DNA of 64,000 bases from Selaginella tamariscina (lineage: Eukaryota > Streptophyta > Lycopodiopsida > Selaginellales > Selaginellaceae). The stretch is taken from positions 45,983 to 109,982 of the forward strand of contig PUQB01000397.1 in assembly GCA_003024785.1 (NCBI GenBank), in the 5' to 3' direction. Positions 63,917-64,000 of this stretch are shown here, one piece after another. The notes under the pieces were generated by a model that was not told the DNA's origin, did not search any database, and saw nothing but the letters and a program-made list of their open reading frames with translations. How positions within the stretch are numbered: position 1 is the stretch's first letter; every line of letters begins with the position of its first letter. A program made the position numbers and the translations under genes.

Positions 63917-64000
63917 CTGCATCAAGTATGAAAATAAACAATAAACAAAAACAAGCGTAATGCATTCTGTTGCACAGTAATAAAAAAAAAAAAGTTGTTA
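63917..64000. other. intron of the SCD2-like gene at the window edge
   Basis: Contains an acceptor-side tract and an A-run near 63980. Upstream exons of the minus-strand gene must lie beyond 64000. Confidence 0.5.

Overview
The window is nuclear DNA from a land plant. It is AT-rich (visibly about two thirds A+T), has short introns with GT/AG borders, many AC/AG/TA microsatellites and plant LTR retrotransposons. Its genes belong to plant families: VEL/VIN3-like, phytocystatin, a fasciclin-like arabinogalactan protein, plant GID4 and SCD2-like. A cAMP-dependent protein kinase regulatory subunit (PKA-R) at the left edge is unusual. Such genes are known from algae and from land plants with swimming sperm and are absent from flowering plants, so I infer a bryophyte, lycophyte or fern. 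I cannot name the species.

Layout. 35-2386 (-): PKA-R gene, 3' end outside the window. 2.4-14.7 kb: repeats, a PIF/Harbinger transposase relic, a WD40 gene fragment, foldback elements, a bHLH relic and a Ty1/copia gag relic. 14670-19561: a complete but frameshifted Ty3/gypsy element with 201-bp LTRs. 21.5-29.6 kb: a three-level nest of a dispersed repeat, an element with an 8-bp target duplication and a chromodomain Ty3/gypsy element (-). 30-33.4 kb: badly decayed Ty3/gypsy DNA. 34.1-46.6 kb: a large inverted repeat whose arms each carry a shortened VEL-family gene; the + arm is open and the - arm is decayed. The spacer holds a second Ty3/gypsy element (39065-43754).

49277-54177 (+): a complete 13-exon VEL gene whose exons join into one 705-codon frame. 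55200-56144 (+): a two-exon secreted cystatin. 56418-57840 (+), 58635-60161 (+) and 61442-63916 (-): GID4, fasciclin-like and SCD2-like genes. Each keeps recognisable exons and splice sites but carries several one-base frameshifts or stops.

How it fits together. The three VEL loci share exon borders and probably arose by local duplication. The two short copies keep the helical segments on either side of the PHD finger but lack the PHD exon, the FNIII domain and the C-terminal VEL domain. An intact 2.1-kb coding sequence beside several frame-broken genes argues against uniform sequencing error and suggests real local gene decay, although uneven polishing of the assembly could give the same picture. 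No RNA genes, CRISPR arrays or bacterial features were seen.
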